The position numbers and the translations under genes were made by a program. A model generated the notes under the pieces. The model saw only the letters and a list, made by a program, of their open reading frames with translations. It was not told the origin of the DNA and made no database searches. Below, piece after piece: positions 6,331 through 14,103 of a stretch of DNA of 14,837 nucleotides. This DNA is from an uncultured Oscillospiraceae bacterium (GTDB lineage: Bacteria > Bacillota_A > Clostridia > Oscillospirales > Oscillospiraceae): contig CAJUAW010000067.1 of NCBI GenBank assembly GCA_910584605.1, forward strand, positions 1 to 14,837. The letters are read 5' to 3'. Positions within the stretch are counted from its first letter, which is position 1, and each line of letters opens with the position of its first letter.

Positions 6331-6359
6331 TTGCAAATTGACGGGCCTTATGATAGAAT
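6331..6359 (+). promoter_or_regulatory. hydrogenase operon promoter with overlapping palindrome
   Basis: TTGCAA (6331-6336), 17 nt, then TAGAAT (6354-6359). The inverted repeat TGCAA-N7-TTGCA (6319-6335) overlaps the -35 box and could be an operator. A Rex-type TTGTTAA...TTAACAA site was looked for and not seen. The untranslated leader is about 45-50 nt. Confidence 0.6.
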
Positions 6360-6413
6360 CGTGTCCAGCATGACTTTAGGGAAATTTTCGAGAAAGAGAG
6401 GAGAACACAAGCC

Positions 6414-6902
6414 ATGTCCAATGGAATTTCCATGGAGCGGGTGGATGGGATCATCGACGGTTACGGCTGCGAGATGCACCACCTCATCGCGATCATGCAG
6501 GATATCCAGGCAGAGTACAAGTACCTCAGCCCCGCGGTGCTGGAGCGCATCGCGGAGAAGCTGGACGTGGGAGTGGCCAAGGTATACAGCGTGGCCACCT
6601 TCTACGAGAACTTCTCCCTGGAGGCCAAGGGCAAGTACATCATCAAGGTGTGTGACGGCACCGCCTGCCATGTGCGCAAGTCCCAACCCATCTACAACGC
6701 GATCCGGGAGTACCTGGAGCTGGAGGGCAAGCAGAAGACCTCCGCCGACGGACTGTTTACCCTGGAGACGGTAGCCTGCCTGGGGGCCTGCGGACTGGCC
6801 CCTGTGGTGACGGTGAACGACCAGGTCCACTCCAAGATGAGTCCCGAGCTGGCCATCGGCCTGCTGGAGGAGCTGCGAAAGGAGGATGCCGCCCATGGCT
6901 GA
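6414..6902 (+). CDS. hydC: hydrogenase NuoE-like [2Fe-2S] subunit (HydC)
   Basis: This is the 162-residue thioredoxin-fold ferredoxin subunit of a trimeric NAD-linked [FeFe] hydrogenase, homologous to NuoE of complex I. An N-terminal helical region (LIAIMQDIQAEYKYLSPAVL, VAKVYSVATFYENFSL) precedes the cluster domain. The four [2Fe-2S] ligands are C80 and C85 (CDGTACHV) and C122 and C126 (ACLGACGLAP). It passes electrons between the flavin/NADH site of HydB and HydA. The ribosome site GAGAGGAG lies 10 nt before the ATG. The stop overlaps the hydB start region (hydB ATG at 6895), indicating coupled translation. Because hydA follows, it is assigned to hydrogenase rather than to respiratory complex I. 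Confidence 0.88.
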   Translation: MSNGISMERVDGIIDGYGCEMHHLIAIMQDIQAEYKYLSPAVLERIAEKLDVGVAKVYSVATFYENFSLEAKGKYIIKVCDGTACHVRKSQPIYNAIREYLELEGKQKTSADGLFTLETVACLGACGLAPVVTVNDQVHSKMSPELAIGLLEELRKEDAAHG

Positions 6903-8934
6903 TATGAATCGAGAACGGCTGGAGGTCCGCCGGGTGAAGGCCAAGCGGGCGCTGTCCTATCAGAAGAGGCAGATCCTGCTGTGCGCCGGCACCGGCTGTA
7001 TCGCCGGCGGCTCGCTGAAGCTGTATGACTACATCAAGGAGGAGTGCGCCCGCCGGGGACTGGACGTCTACGTGGGCCTGACCCAGGAGGGCGAGACCGA
7101 GGATGTCACCGAGCCCAAGGGGGACGGCGTCTATCTGAAAAAGAGCGGCTGCCACGGCTTCTGCGAGATGGGTCCTCTGGTCCAGATCGAGCCGGAGGGC
7201 ATCCTCTATACCCATGTCCAGCTGGAGGACTGCGACGAGATCATCGAAAAGACCATCCTGAAGGGGGAGGTGGTGGAGCGCCTGCTCTACGAGCTGGACG
7301 GGGTGAAGTACAGCCGGCACGACGAGATCCCCTTCTACCACAAGCAGCACCGCATCGTGCTGGAGAACTGCGGCACTACCGACGCCGAGGACATTGACGA
7401 GTACCTGGCCAAGGACGGCTATGTGGCCTTTGAGAAGGCCCTTTTTGAGATGACCGGCGAGGCCATCTGCAAGGAGATTCTGGACTCTGGCCTGCGGGGC
7501 CGGGGGGGCGGCGGCTTCCCCGCCGGGCGGAAGTGGGACAGCGTCCGCAGGCAGCCCAAGGGGAAGAAGTACGTGGTCTGCAACGGCGACGAGGGCGACC
7601 CCGGCGCCTTTATGGACCGCTCCATCATGGAGGGCAATCCCCACTCCATTATTGAGGGGATGCTCATCGCCGCCCTGGGGGCGGGGAGCGACGAGGGCTA
7701 CATCTACGTCCGTGCCGAGTACCCCCTGGCGGTGAACCGGCTGAAGACCGCCATCGCCAAGGCGGAGGAGATGAATCTGCTGGGCGACCACATCCTGGGT
7801 ACCGAGTTCTCCTTCCACCTGAACGTGAACCGGGGCGCGGGGGCCTTTGTCTGCGGCGAGGGCTCCGCCCTCACCGCCTCCATCGAGGGCAACCGGGGCA
7901 TGCCCCGTGTGAAGCCGCCCCGTACCGTGGAAAAGGGCCTGTGGGCCAGTCCCACGGTGCTCAACAACGTGGAGACCTTCTCTGCCGTCCCCCTGATCAT
8001 CCGGAAGGGGGCCCCGTGGTTTAAGTCCATCGGCACCGAGAAGTCCCCCGGCACCAAGGCCTTTGCCCTGACGGGCAACGTGGTGAACACCGGCCTCATC
8101 GAGGTGCCCATGGGGGCTACTCTGCGGGAGATCATCTTCGACATCGGCGGCGGCATCAAGGATGGCAAAAAGTTCAAGGCCGTTCAGATCGGCGGCCCCT
8201 CCGGCGGCTGTCTCACCGAGGAGCACCTGGATATGCCCCTGGACTTCGATTCCCTGAAAAAGCTGGGAGCCATGATCGGCTCCGGCGGCCTGGTGGTCAT
8301 GGATGGCAAAAAGTTCAAGGCCGTTCAGATCGGCGGCCCCTCCGGCGGCTGTCTCACCGAGGAGCACCTGGATATGCCCCTGGACTTCGATTCCCTGAAA
8401 AAGCTGGGAGCCATGATCGGCTCCGGCGGCCTGGTGGTCATGGACGAGGATACCTGCATGGTGGAGGTAGCCCGGTTCTTCATGAACTTTACCCAGAACG
8501 AATCCTGCGGCAAGTGCGTCCCCTGCCGGGAGGGCACCCGCCGGATGCTGGAGATTTTGACCCGCATCGTCAACAACGAGGGCTCTCTGGAGGACCTGGA
8601 CCTGCTGGAGGAGCTGTCCGCCACCATCAGCGAGACGGCCCTGTGCGGCCTGGGCCAGTCGGCCTGCAAGCCGGTGCAGAGCACCCTGAAATACTTCAGG
8701 GACGAGTATCTGGCCCACGTGGTGGACAAGCACTGTCCCCACTGCAACGGCCGCAAGAAGGTGCTCCAGATCGATCCGGAGCTGTGTAAGGGCTGCGGCA
8801 AGTGCATGAAGCAGTGTCCCATGGAGGCCATCACCGGCCAGATCCGGATGCCCCATGTTATCGACACGGAAAAATGTATCAAGTGCGGCGCGTGCTGGGG
8901 CTGCTGTCCCTTCGGCGCCATTCGGGAGGAGTGA
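6895..8934 (+). CDS. hydB: hydrogenase NuoF-like FMN/NADH subunit (HydB) with internal tandem duplication
   Basis: This is the 679-residue NADH-binding subunit of a probably electron-bifurcating hydrogenase. An N-terminal [2Fe-2S] thioredoxin-like domain has C30, C35, C86 and C90. The NuoF core has GRGGGGFPAGRKW (202-214) and NGDEGDPGAFMDRSIMEGNP for FMN/NADH, and RGAGAFVCGEGSAL. An SLBB region follows. The [4Fe-4S] ligands are C538, C541, C544 and C584. After a CPHC pair (614-617), a C-terminal ferredoxin domain binds two [4Fe-4S] clusters (C631/634/637/641 and C661/664/667/671). Residues 423-469 are repeated exactly as 470-516 inside the SLBB region, and without the repeat the length would be typical. 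AAAGGAGG is 9 nt before the ATG at 6895, which decides against the ATG at 6886. Whether the duplicated protein folds is unknown. Confidence 0.9.
   Translation: MADMNRERLEVRRVKAKRALSYQKRQILLCAGTGCIAGGSLKLYDYIKEECARRGLDVYVGLTQEGETEDVTEPKGDGVYLKKSGCHGFCEMGPLVQIEPEGILYTHVQLEDCDEIIEKTILKGEVVERLLYELDGVKYSRHDEIPFYHKQHRIVLENCGTTDAEDIDEYLAKDGYVAFEKALFEMTGEAICKEILDSGLRGRGGGGFPAGRKWDSVRRQPKGKKYVVCNGDEGDPGAFMDRSIMEGNPHSIIEGMLIAALGAGSDEGYIYVRAEYPLAVNRLKTAIAKAEEMNLLGDHILGTEFSFHLNVNRGAGAFVCGEGSALTASIEGNRGMPRVKPPRTVEKGLWASPTVLNNVETFSAVPLIIRKGAPWFKSIGTEKSPGTKAFALTGNVVNTGLIEVPMGATLREIIFDIGGGIKDGKKFKAVQIGGPSGGCLTEEHLDMPLDFDSLKKLGAMIGSGGLVVMDGKKFKAVQIGGPSGGCLTEEHLDMPLDFDSLKKLGAMIGSGGLVVMDEDTCMVEVARFFMNFTQNESCGKCVPCREGTRRMLEILTRIVNNEGSLEDLDLLEELSATISETALCGLGQSACKPVQSTLKYFRDEYLAHVVDKHCPHCNGRKKVLQIDPELCKGCGKCMKQCPMEAITGQIRMPHVIDTEKCIKCGACWGCCPFGAIREE
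8161..8442 (+). repeat. perfect 141-bp in-frame tandem duplication within hydB
   Basis: The two copies, 8161-8301 and 8302-8442, are identical base for base and encode 47 residues each (DGKKFKAVQIGGPSGG...GGLVVM). The joint shows the short shared sequence GGA (AAGGATGGC before copy 1, ATGGACGAG after copy 2), as expected for slippage or microhomology duplication. Complete identity means it is very recent or an assembly artefact. Confidence 0.95.
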
Positions 8935-8939
8935 GCGGT

Positions 8940-10637
8940 ATGGCAAAGGGAATTATGTATATCGACGGCCAGCGGGTCCCCTTCGATGGGGAACCCAACG
9001 TTCTGTCCGTCATCCGGAAGGCCGGCATCGAGATGCCCACCTTCTGCTACTACTCCGACCTGTCGGTCTACGGCGCCTGCCGCATGTGCGTGGTGGAGGA
9101 CGACCGGGGGAAGCTTGAGACCTCCTGCTCCATGCAGCCCCGGGACGGCATGTCCATCAAAACCAACACCGCCCGTCTGCTCAAGCACCGGCGGATGATT
9201 CTGGAACTGATGCTGGCCTCCCACAACTGCTCCTGCACCACCTGCGAAAAGAGCGGCGACTGCCACCTTCAGGAGCTGGCCATGCGCTTCGGCGTGCGGA
9301 AGGTCCGCTTTGGCGACAGCCGGGAGGAGTCGCAGCTGGACGATTCCAGCCCCGCCATTGTCCGGGACCCCAGCAAGTGCATCCTGTGCGGCGACTGCGT
9401 CCGGGTGTGCGGCGAGGGCATCGGTATGGGCATCATCGACTTCGTCAACCGGGGCTACAACATGCGGGTGTCCCCCGCCTTCGACCGGAAGCTGTCCGAA
9501 ACCAACTGCATCAGCTGCGGCCAGTGCTCCGCCGTCTGCCCCACCGGCGCCATCACCATCTACAACGAGATCGGCCGGGCCTGGCGGGCCATTCACAACC
9601 CCAACAAGCGGGTGGTGGTCCAGATCGCCCCCGCCGTCCGGGTGGCCATCGGTGAGGCCTTCGGCCTGGCTCCGGGCCAGAACGCCCTGGACCAGCTGGT
9701 CACCGCCCTGAAGCTGATGGGGGTGGACGAGGTCTACGACACCACCTTCGGCGCCGACTTCACCACCATTGAGGAGGGCACCGAGTTTCTCCAGCGGCTG
9801 GAGAAGGGGGGGCCCTTCCCTATGTTCACCAGCTGCTGCCCCGCCTGGGTGAAGTACCTGGAGAAGGAGAACCCCAAGTACCTGAAGCACATCTCCACCT
9901 GCAAGTCCCCCATGGAGATGTTTGCCTCGATTCTGAAGACCCGCTACGCCAAAAAGGACGCGGAGGACGGCCGCACCACCTACCACATCGCCATCATGCC
10001 CTGCACTGCAAAAAAGATGGAGGCCGCCCGGGAGGAGTTCACCCATGACGGCAAGCGGGATGTGGACCTGGTGTTGACCACCCAGGAGGTGGTCAACATG
10101 ATCAAGGAGTCGGGCATCCAGCTGCCCCAGATCGAGCTGGAGTCCCCCGAGCTGCCCTTCGGCCTGGGCTCCGGCGCGGGCGTGATCTACGGTACCACCG
10201 GCGGCGTGGCCGAGGCGGTGGTCCGGTTCTGCCTGCCGGACAAGTCGAAGAACGTGCTGCGGGAGCTGCGCTTCTCCCCCCTCCGGGACAACAAGGCCAT
10301 CCGTGTGGCCGTCATCAAGGTGGGGGAGCGGGACGTGCATCTGGCCATCGTCCACGGCCTGGCTAACGCTCAGAAGCTCCTCAAGGAGATCGAGGCGGGC
10401 AACGCCTACTTCGACCTGGTGGAGGTCATGACCTGCCAGGGCGGCTGTGTGGGCGGCGCGGGCCAGCCCCACGGCGTGCGGCAGGACAAGGCCGCCCGGG
10501 CCGAGGGCCTGTACAATCTGGACCGCTCCGCTCCGTTCAAGCGGGCCGAGCGCAATCCGGTGGTGAGCGCCTTCTTGGAGCGCCTCACCGAGGAGGAACG
10601 CCATGCGCTGTTCCATGTGAATTATGTGAAGGAATAA
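8940..10637 (+). CDS. hydA: [FeFe] hydrogenase catalytic subunit (HydA)
   Basis: This is the 565-residue catalytic subunit, which interconverts protons and H2. With HydB and HydC it probably couples NADH and reduced ferredoxin oxidation (group A3 type, inferred from operon). The plant-type [2Fe-2S] ligands are C36, C47, C50 and C63. The His-Cys cluster is H95, C99, C102 and C108. Two [4Fe-4S] clusters use C147/150/153/157 and C190/193/196/200. The H-cluster motifs are TSCCPAW (C299, C300), MPCTAKK (C355) and CQGGCVGGAGQ (C499, C503). The proton-path residues E279, E282 and S319 are also present, and numbering matches the Clostridium pasteurianum CpI enzyme as I recall it. No ligand is missing. 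GGAGGAG stands 7 nt before the ATG. Maturases HydEFG are not in the window. Confidence 0.96.
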   Translation: MAKGIMYIDGQRVPFDGEPNVLSVIRKAGIEMPTFCYYSDLSVYGACRMCVVEDDRGKLETSCSMQPRDGMSIKTNTARLLKHRRMILELMLASHNCSCTTCEKSGDCHLQELAMRFGVRKVRFGDSREESQLDDSSPAIVRDPSKCILCGDCVRVCGEGIGMGIIDFVNRGYNMRVSPAFDRKLSETNCISCGQCSAVCPTGAITIYNEIGRAWRAIHNPNKRVVVQIAPAVRVAIGEAFGLAPGQNALDQLVTALKLMGVDEVYDTTFGADFTTIEEGTEFLQRLEKGGPFPMFTSCCPAWVKYLEKENPKYLKHISTCKSPMEMFASILKTRYAKKDAEDGRTTYHIAIMPCTAKKMEAAREEFTHDGKRDVDLVLTTQEVVNMIKESGIQLPQIELESPELPFGLGSGAGVIYGTTGGVAEAVVRFCLPDKSKNVLRELRFSPLRDNKAIRVAVIKVGERDVHLAIVHGLANAQKLLKEIEAGNAYFDLVEVMTCQGGCVGGAGQPHGVRQDKAARAEGLYNLDRSAPFKRAERNPVVSAFLERLTEEERHALFHVNYVKE

Positions 10638-10645
10638 CAAGAAGC

Positions 10646-10688
10646 AACACTCTCCTGACGCGGGCAGCCGCGTCAGGAGAGTGTTTTT
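10646..10688. terminator. terminator between convergent hydA and VWA gene
   Basis: A perfect 18-bp stem (10646-10663 with 10668-10685) has the loop GCAG and is followed by five T on the plus strand. It ends the hydrogenase operon. Its right arm contains the last codons and the stop of the minus-strand VWA gene (10673-10675), so on the minus strand the hairpin forms only as that gene finishes. Confidence 0.9.
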
Positions 10689-11827
10689 GGCTGCAGGCGG
10701 CCGGTCAGGGCCTGCTCCAGCAGCTCGGGCAGCCGTTCCGGGGCGCAGGCGAAGCAGGGGATGTCCAGGGCGGCGACCCGCTGGGCGGTCTGCGCGTCGT
10801 AGTAGGGCTTGCCCCCGTCCGCGATGGCCAGCAGGACCACCACCGTAACCCCGGAGCCCTTCAGCTCCTCCAGCCGCCGGAGGAGGGCCGCCCGGTTGCC
10901 CCCCTCCTCCAGATCGGAGATCAGGAAGAGCAGGGTTCTGGCCGGAGCCTCCACCAGCCCCTGGCAGTAGGCGATGGACTTGGCGATGTCGGTGCCGCCG
11001 CCCATCTGAAAGCCGAAGAGCAGGTCCACCGGATCGGCGCACAGGGGGGTCAGGTCCATGATCTGGGTGTCGAAGGCCACCACGCTGGTCCGCACAGCGG
11101 ACATGGAGGCCAGAATGCAGGCCATCACCGAGGAGTAGAGGATAGACTGGCCCATGGAGCCGCTCTGGTCAATGTCCAGGATCACGTGCCACCGGTTCAT
11201 TCGGCTGGAGCGATCGAAAAACCACACCCGCTCGGGGATGACGGCCTTCAACTCCGGGTTATAGTTGCGCAGATTGCGCCGGATGGTATAGGGGAAGTCC
11301 AGCGCCGCAGCGGAGGGCAGAGGGGAGTGGGCCCGCCGGTTCAGCGCCGCCGTCACCGCCCGGCGGAGGTCGTTCTCCAGCATTTTGTTGATTTCCTCCA
11401 CGATCCTTTGGATGAACCGGCGGGCGGACTCCTTGGACTTTTTAGGGATCTGGTCCTTGAGCATCAGCAGGGTGGAGGCCAGATTCCGGTCAGGCTCCAG
11501 GCTGTCCAGCAGCTCAGGCTCCAGGAGGAGCTGCTTAAGGCCCTTGCGCTCGATGGCGTCGTTCTGCACCACGGCCACTGTTTCCGGGTCAAAAAGGGAG
11601 CGCAGGTCCCCCAGCCACTTGGAGAGCAGAGGGGAGGAGGGGCCCTTTCCGGCCCCCTTGCCAGAGTCGCCAAAGGCTTCCTCCGGCCCGCCATAGATGG
11701 CTCCCAAAGCGGCGTCCATGAGGAGCTCCTCCTGTGAGAGGGCTCCTCCCCCCATACCGGAGAAGGACTCCTGGGTCTCTGAGCCCAGGATCAGCCGCCA
11801 GCGGGCGAGCTGTTCTTGTTGTGCCAT
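10673..11827 (-). CDS. VWA domain protein of the AAA/DUF5682/VWA operon
   Basis: This 384-residue cytosolic protein has a C-terminal von Willebrand factor A domain. The metal-ion-dependent adhesion site is complete: D220-x-S222-x-S224 in DIDQSGSMGQS, T279 in MGGGTDIAKS and D305 in LISDLEEGG. The N-terminal 210 residues are charged and helical (KKSKESARRFIQRIVEEINK, MLENDLRRAVTAAL), as in CoxE-like partners of MoxR-class ATPases. Such VWA proteins usually bind the ATPase or a substrate in a Mg-dependent way. The ATG at 11827 was chosen because AGGGGG lies 7 nt upstream and the gene begins 11 nt after the DUF5682 stop. The longer open frame to 12082 only reads antiframe into that gene. It shares a transcript with the two genes upstream. 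The physiological role is not known. Confidence 0.85.
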   Translation of the reverse strand: MAQQEQLARWRLILGSETQESFSGMGGGALSQEELLMDAALGAIYGGPEEAFGDSGKGAGKGPSSPLLSKWLGDLRSLFDPETVAVVQNDAIERKGLKQLLLEPELLDSLEPDRNLASTLLMLKDQIPKKSKESARRFIQRIVEEINKMLENDLRRAVTAALNRRAHSPLPSAAALDFPYTIRRNLRNYNPELKAVIPERVWFFDRSSRMNRWHVILDIDQSGSMGQSILYSSVMACILASMSAVRTSVVAFDTQIMDLTPLCADPVDLLFGFQMGGGTDIAKSIAYCQGLVEAPARTLLFLISDLEEGGNRAALLRRLEELKGSGVTVVVLLAIADGGKPYYDAQTAQRVAALDIPCFACAPERLPELLEQALTGRLQPKTLS

Positions 11828-11838
11828 AACTGCACCCC

Positions 11839-14103
11839 CTAAAGGTCGTCGAAGTCGAAGTCGGACAGGCTGTCCAGCATCGCCTGCTCGGCTTCGGTTG
11901 TCTCGTTCATCAGCGCCTCGGCCGTCTGCTGAGGGCTGACCCCCCAGATCTCCCCCAGATTTTCCGCAATGTCGTTCTTTTCCGACGGGGAAAAGTCCGC
12001 AAAGGCCCGGCGGAGGAAGACCAGCGCCCGGCGGAAGGCGTCCTCCTCCAGGCTGGCGAGGTAGCAGTCCAGGTGCCGCCACAGGGAGAGCCGGACGATA
12101 AGCGCCCGGCGGTTTTTAGCCGCCAGCCCCTCAAACCAGCCCGCCCCCAGGTCCGCAGGGATGCCGGGGGACAGCCGCCGGGCCACCTCCCGGGCCAGCA
12201 GCTCCTCGTCCGCCTTGCCCCGCTCCAGCAGGATGGCCATGGCGAAGCCGGAGCAGCGGGTGTTCAGATCGTCCCGGTCGGAGACCCCGGCCAGCAGGGT
12301 GAGCCAGCGGTCCTCCTCCAGAAAATCATGGCTGAGCTGTAAAGTGTTTAACCTGTCCATAGCCAGTGTCACATCGGATGCGGACTTCGCATCACAGACG
12401 CAGGACTGCTCCAGCGTCAGACAGGCCCGCAAGTATAACTGCTTTACAAGGGGGATCACCGGCTGGGGGTCAAACCGCCGCAGGCCGCCGTACCGCACCA
12501 CCAGGCTGAGCTGCATGGCGGTCTCCGCCACATCGGCCAGGGCGGCAGCGTCCACACTCAGCCCCTGCAGGACGGTCAAAGCGTGCTGGGCGGCGGCGGG
12601 CATGCCGCACAGGAAGGCGTCCTCAAAGATGGCGGCGGCTTGGGCGATGGAGCCGGCCTCCTCCGCCCGCTCCTTCAGGGCGTAGGCGGCGGCACCCTCG
12701 ATGGTGTCGCCCAGCAGGGCGGACTCGGCCACCTCGATCTCTACCTCCGGGGTCCAGCGCAGCTGCCAGTATTCGCCCCAGCTGGCCCCCTCCTGCCGGG
12801 AGGGCAGCGCCTGGCAGAAGTGGATGTTCAGCACCCTCAGCCGGTGGAGAAAGAAGGACCGGTGCAGGTCGGTCAGGGCCGCCTGCTGGGACTTCACGTT
12901 CAGCCGCTCCCGCAGGTCCAGGTCCAGCTGGCTCAGACCGGCGGTGCGGTATTTCTCCAGGCGCAGCTCCTTGAGCTGACGGTAAAAGTCCTCCTGCACG
13001 CTGGTGCGGCTCACCCCCTCGGGAAGAAAGCCGATTTTTTTGCCGATCTCCGTCTCCGCCGCCGCCAGAGCCAGCTCCGAAAAATTCCCGTGGCCCATGA
13101 CGGCGACAGAGGCGTCCCGCAGGTCTGACAAGGTAGGGACCTTGCTCCCCCGCATGCCGCAGAGGGCCTGAGCCAACCGGACCGCCTCGATGACCTCGGC
13201 GGAGGACACCAGATTGCCTGCCCCCCGGTGCGCGCCGGCCAGGGCGGTGAGGTAGCGGTAAGGGACCTGTTCCAGACCGGGGCCGTTGAGGGCGTTCCAC
13301 AGCAGTTCAAAGTAGGCGGGGGCCTTATTCCCCGCCCCATAGCCGGACCGGGAGGACAGCCGGTAGTAGGAATAGGGCATGAGGGTGGCGGCGCTGTCCG
13401 CGCAGGGGAGCGCGGCGGCTTCCTCATCGGTCATCTGGGCGGTCTCCATCAGGCCATCCACGTGGAACGCGCCGCAGACACAAAAGATCCGCTCCTGCGG
13501 GACGCCGCTGTCGATGGCCTGCTGAATGACCCGCTTCATGTACGCCTCCCGGACCAGGGTCTCAGCGGCGCGGCGGCGGCCCTCCTGAGACGCCTCCCGC
13601 AGCTGACTACCAAATGTATTGCAGGCCAGCCGGTATTCCTCTCCGTGTTCCAGCTGCTCAAAGTGCCGCTCCCAGAAGGCGTCGTGGTCCTCCCCGGTGA
13701 GCAGCTCCAGCTGGCGGTAAACCGACTCGGTGGCGTGCTCCAGCTCCTCCTCCGGGGCATTGGGATCGGGCGCATCCGGGCCGAGGGCCAGAAAGACGGA
13801 GGAGGGCAGGTCCATAAAGCGGCACTCCACCCCGTGCTCGCGGGCCCATTGGATGGCCTGGATTTCCGGGGAGTAGACGGCAAAGGGGTACAGGATGGTC
13901 CGCACCGGCGGAGTTCTGGTGTAGGCCAGGATGGCGGCGGGGAATTGGGTCTTGGGATGGCAGAACCACTGCATCTGATCGTTCAGATCGCTGGGGCCCT
14001 CCACCAGCACCAGCTGGGGCTGGGCCTGGTCCAGCGCCCGCCGCAGGTGGAAGGCCGCCGCCGGGGACAGATGGCGTACCCCGAAGAGGATCGGGCCGCC
14101 CAT
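11839..14103 (-). CDS. DUF5682 family protein
   Basis: This 754-residue protein matches what I recall of DUF5682, a family found beside AAA+ and VWA genes and without an established function. The N-terminal 220 residues look like one alpha/beta domain: GVRHLSP (H11), then LVLVEGPSDL (E35), ECRFMDLPSS (about 93-102), and FCVCGAFHVDGL (H214). The GxxH...E...GxxH order resembles the TraB/Tiki/ChaN/EreA-like superfamily, so a hydrolase-like site is possible; this is motif reasoning only. The remaining 530 residues are helical and Leu/Ala/Arg-rich, probably a repeat-like scaffold. The end is acidic (DFDFDDL). There is no signal peptide or membrane segment. The start is the ATG that overlaps the stop of the upstream ATPase (TGATG at 14105-14101); a GTG one codon earlier is possible. 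Confidence 0.8.
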   Translation of the reverse strand: MGGPILFGVRHLSPAAAFHLRRALDQAQPQLVLVEGPSDLNDQMQWFCHPKTQFPAAILAYTRTPPVRTILYPFAVYSPEIQAIQWAREHGVECRFMDLPSSVFLALGPDAPDPNAPEEELEHATESVYRQLELLTGEDHDAFWERHFEQLEHGEEYRLACNTFGSQLREASQEGRRRAAETLVREAYMKRVIQQAIDSGVPQERIFCVCGAFHVDGLMETAQMTDEEAAALPCADSAATLMPYSYYRLSSRSGYGAGNKAPAYFELLWNALNGPGLEQVPYRYLTALAGAHRGAGNLVSSAEVIEAVRLAQALCGMRGSKVPTLSDLRDASVAVMGHGNFSELALAAAETEIGKKIGFLPEGVSRTSVQEDFYRQLKELRLEKYRTAGLSQLDLDLRERLNVKSQQAALTDLHRSFFLHRLRVLNIHFCQALPSRQEGASWGEYWQLRWTPEVEIEVAESALLGDTIEGAAAYALKERAEEAGSIAQAAAIFEDAFLCGMPAAAQHALTVLQGLSVDAAALADVAETAMQLSLVVRYGGLRRFDPQPVIPLVKQLYLRACLTLEQSCVCDAKSASDVTLAMDRLNTLQLSHDFLEEDRWLTLLAGVSDRDDLNTRCSGFAMAILLERGKADEELLAREVARRLSPGIPADLGAGWFEGLAAKNRRALIVRLSLWRHLDCYLASLEEDAFRRALVFLRRAFADFSPSEKNDIAENLGEIWGVSPQQTAEALMNETTEAEQAMLDSLSDFDFDDL

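Noticed and set aside
8161..8442. CRISPR-like repeat
   Set aside because: Only two adjacent 141-bp copies with no spacers, inside a coding gene.
6414..8934. NuoE/NuoF as part of respiratory complex I
   Set aside because: The NuoF-like protein has extra N-terminal [2Fe-2S] and C-terminal ferredoxin domains and is followed by hydA, which is the hydrogenase layout.
6757..8946. 729-codon minus-strand frame containing an internal repeat
   Set aside because: It is antisense to hydB; the repeat is simply the hydB duplication read backwards, and no domain or ribosome site supports it.
8325..11042. 905-codon minus-strand frame
   Set aside because: It crosses the terminator and is antisense to hydA; low-complexity Gly/Ala/His/Val composition.
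11828..12082. 85-residue N-terminal extension of the VWA protein
   Set aside because: The extension lies inside DUF5682 in another frame, while the ATG at 11827 has a good ribosome site.
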